Positions 5,628 to 6,451 of a DNA stretch of 6,451 nt are shown here, piece after piece. How positions within the stretch are numbered: position 1 is the stretch's first letter; each line of letters starts with the position of its first letter. Below the pieces are notes generated by a model. That model did no database searches. It worked only from the letters and a program-made list of their open reading frames with translations, and was not told the origin of the DNA. This DNA comes from Dysgonomonas sp. UBA5412 (GTDB lineage Bacteria; Bacteroidota; Bacteroidia; Bacteroidales; Dysgonomonadaceae), in the NCBI GenBank assembly GCA_002409595.1, contig DHNQ01000010.1:162600-169050 (forward strand), read 5' to 3'. A program made the translations under genes and the position numbers.

Positions 5628-6451
5628 ATGAGCAACGCACACGCAATTATTTTAATATCATCGCCCGATCGTCCCGGATTGGTTGCCGCCGTAACTGATT
5701 TTATTAATGTAAATGGTGGTAATATCATAAATCTGGAGCAGCATGTAGATAAGCGGGAAGATACTTTTTTTATGCGTGTAGAATGGGACTTGACAAACTT
5801 TATCATCCCTAGAGAAAAGATAAAGGACTACTTTCAGACAATGTATGCAAACAAGTTTGATATGACTTTCCGTCTTTATTTCAATGACTATAAGCCACGT
5901 ATGGCTGTGTTTGTATCAAAAATGTCTCATTGTCTGTTTGATATATTGGCTCGCTATACTGCCGGAGAATGGAATGTTGACATTCCTTTGATTATTAGCA
6001 ACCACGAGGATTTGCGTTGGGTTGCCGAAAAGTTTGGGATCGAATACCATGTTTTGAAACTAAACAAGGACAATAAAGATGAAATAGAGCAAAGACAATT
6101 GGCTCTGCTAGAAGAAAATCAAATTGACTTTATTGTGCTTGCCCGTTATATGCAAATATTAACAGATAAGTTTATTTCTTCATATCCAAGTCGCATTATT
6201 AATATACATCACTCATTTTTACCTGCATTTGTGGGGGCTAAACCATATCACGCGGCTTATGAGAGAGGTGTGAAAATAATAGGTGCTACAAGCCATTATG
6301 TAACTACCGAACTTGATGCAGGTCCTATTATCGAGCAAGATATTACACGTATCACACATCGTGATAGTATTGAAAATTTGGTGCGGAAAGGACAGGATCT
6401 CGAAAAAATTGTTTTGTCTCATGCCATCGAGTACCATCTTACACGCAGGGT
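5628..6451 (+). CDS. purU: Formyltetrahydrofolate deformylase, 3' end cut by the window
   Basis: The ORF is open to the window edge, giving 274 complete codons; family members are about 280-290 aa, so only the last 10-15 residues are missing. PurU hydrolyses 10-formyl-THF to THF and formate in the cytosol, balancing one-carbon folates and supplying formate for purine synthesis by PurT where present. An N-terminal ACT domain (about 5-85) starts ILISSPDRPGLVAAVTDFI, has the NGGNI turn (29-33) and ends FRLYF; in E. coli PurU this part mediates methionine/glycine control. A formyltransferase-fold catalytic domain (about 90-274) contains KPRMAVFVSK (89-98), the IISNHEDLR strand (122-130), LARYMQIL (171-178), the catalytic block N192-I-H194-H195-SFLP and D230 in TELDAGPIIEQD. 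N192, H194 and D230 align with the catalytic Asn-His-Asp of GAR transformylase. The ATG at 5628 places the ACT domain normally. There is no Shine-Dalgarno; the 34-bp gap before it is A-rich and shows no -7 element, suggesting co-transcription with parE. Confidence 0.94.
   Translation, partial: MSNAHAIILISSPDRPGLVAAVTDFINVNGGNIINLEQHVDKREDTFFMRVEWDLTNFIIPREKIKDYFQTMYANKFDMTFRLYFNDYKPRMAVFVSKMSHCLFDILARYTAGEWNVDIPLIISNHEDLRWVAEKFGIEYHVLKLNKDNKDEIEQRQLALLEENQIDFIVLARYMQILTDKFISSYPSRIINIHHSFLPAFVGAKPYHAAYERGVKIIGATSHYVTTELDAGPIIEQDITRITHRDSIENLVRKGQDLEKIVLSHAIEYHLTRR

Noticed and set aside
5432..5806. 124-aa minus-strand frame across the unknown gene and the start of purU
   Set aside because: It overlaps the clearly coding ACT domain of purU and shows no recognisable motif.
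6219..6437. 72-aa minus-strand frame inside purU
   Set aside because: It is antisense to the catalytic core of purU, has no domain or leader signal, and is a shadow.
1..6451. CRISPR array, tRNA/rRNA genes, insertion sequence ends, phage or toxin-antitoxin module
   Set aside because: I saw no spaced direct repeats, cloverleaf sequence, transposase or integrase motif, or toxin-like partner to the small gene.

Overview
The window is ordinary chromosomal DNA, most likely from a Bacteroidota species of the order Bacteroidales. A Dysgonomonas- or Parabacteroides-like genome is my inference. It is AT-rich, and its genes have no purine-rich Shine-Dalgarno sequences. Several intergenic regions carry matches to the Bacteroides-type -7 promoter element TAnnTTTG. 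The protein sequences (a Bacteroidota-style GT87 membrane glycosyltransferase and a divergent ParE) fit the same assignment.

Layout: a leftward gene (43-1236) encodes a multi-spanning GT87/DUF2029-type glycosyltransferase. A 137-bp divergent intergenic region follows, with promoter-like -7 elements on both strands and an 8-bp inverted repeat overlapping the rightward one. All remaining genes read rightward: 5-formyltetrahydrofolate cyclo-ligase (1374-1940); a 379-aa GNAT-fold acetyltransferase-like protein of unknown substrate (2051-3190); topoisomerase IV subunit B, parE (3282-5132); an unrecognised 150-aa protein (5141-5593); and formyltetrahydrofolate deformylase, purU (from 5628, cut by the window edge about 10-15 codons before its expected end).

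Working together: the 8-bp gap between parE and the 150-aa gene and the 34-bp gap before purU suggest one transcript for these three. The cyclo-ligase and the GNAT gene probably have their own promoters. Two genes act on formylated folates. The cyclo-ligase returns 5-formyl-THF to the active pool, and PurU hydrolyses 10-formyl-THF to formate and THF. The other genes share no obvious pathway.

I found no tRNA, rRNA, CRISPR array, insertion sequence, phage gene or clear defence system, and no stretch over 300 bases without a gene. The least explained items are the 150-aa protein between parE and purU, the GNAT-like protein, and the small palindromes between genes. I do not see convincing evidence of a new biological system here.
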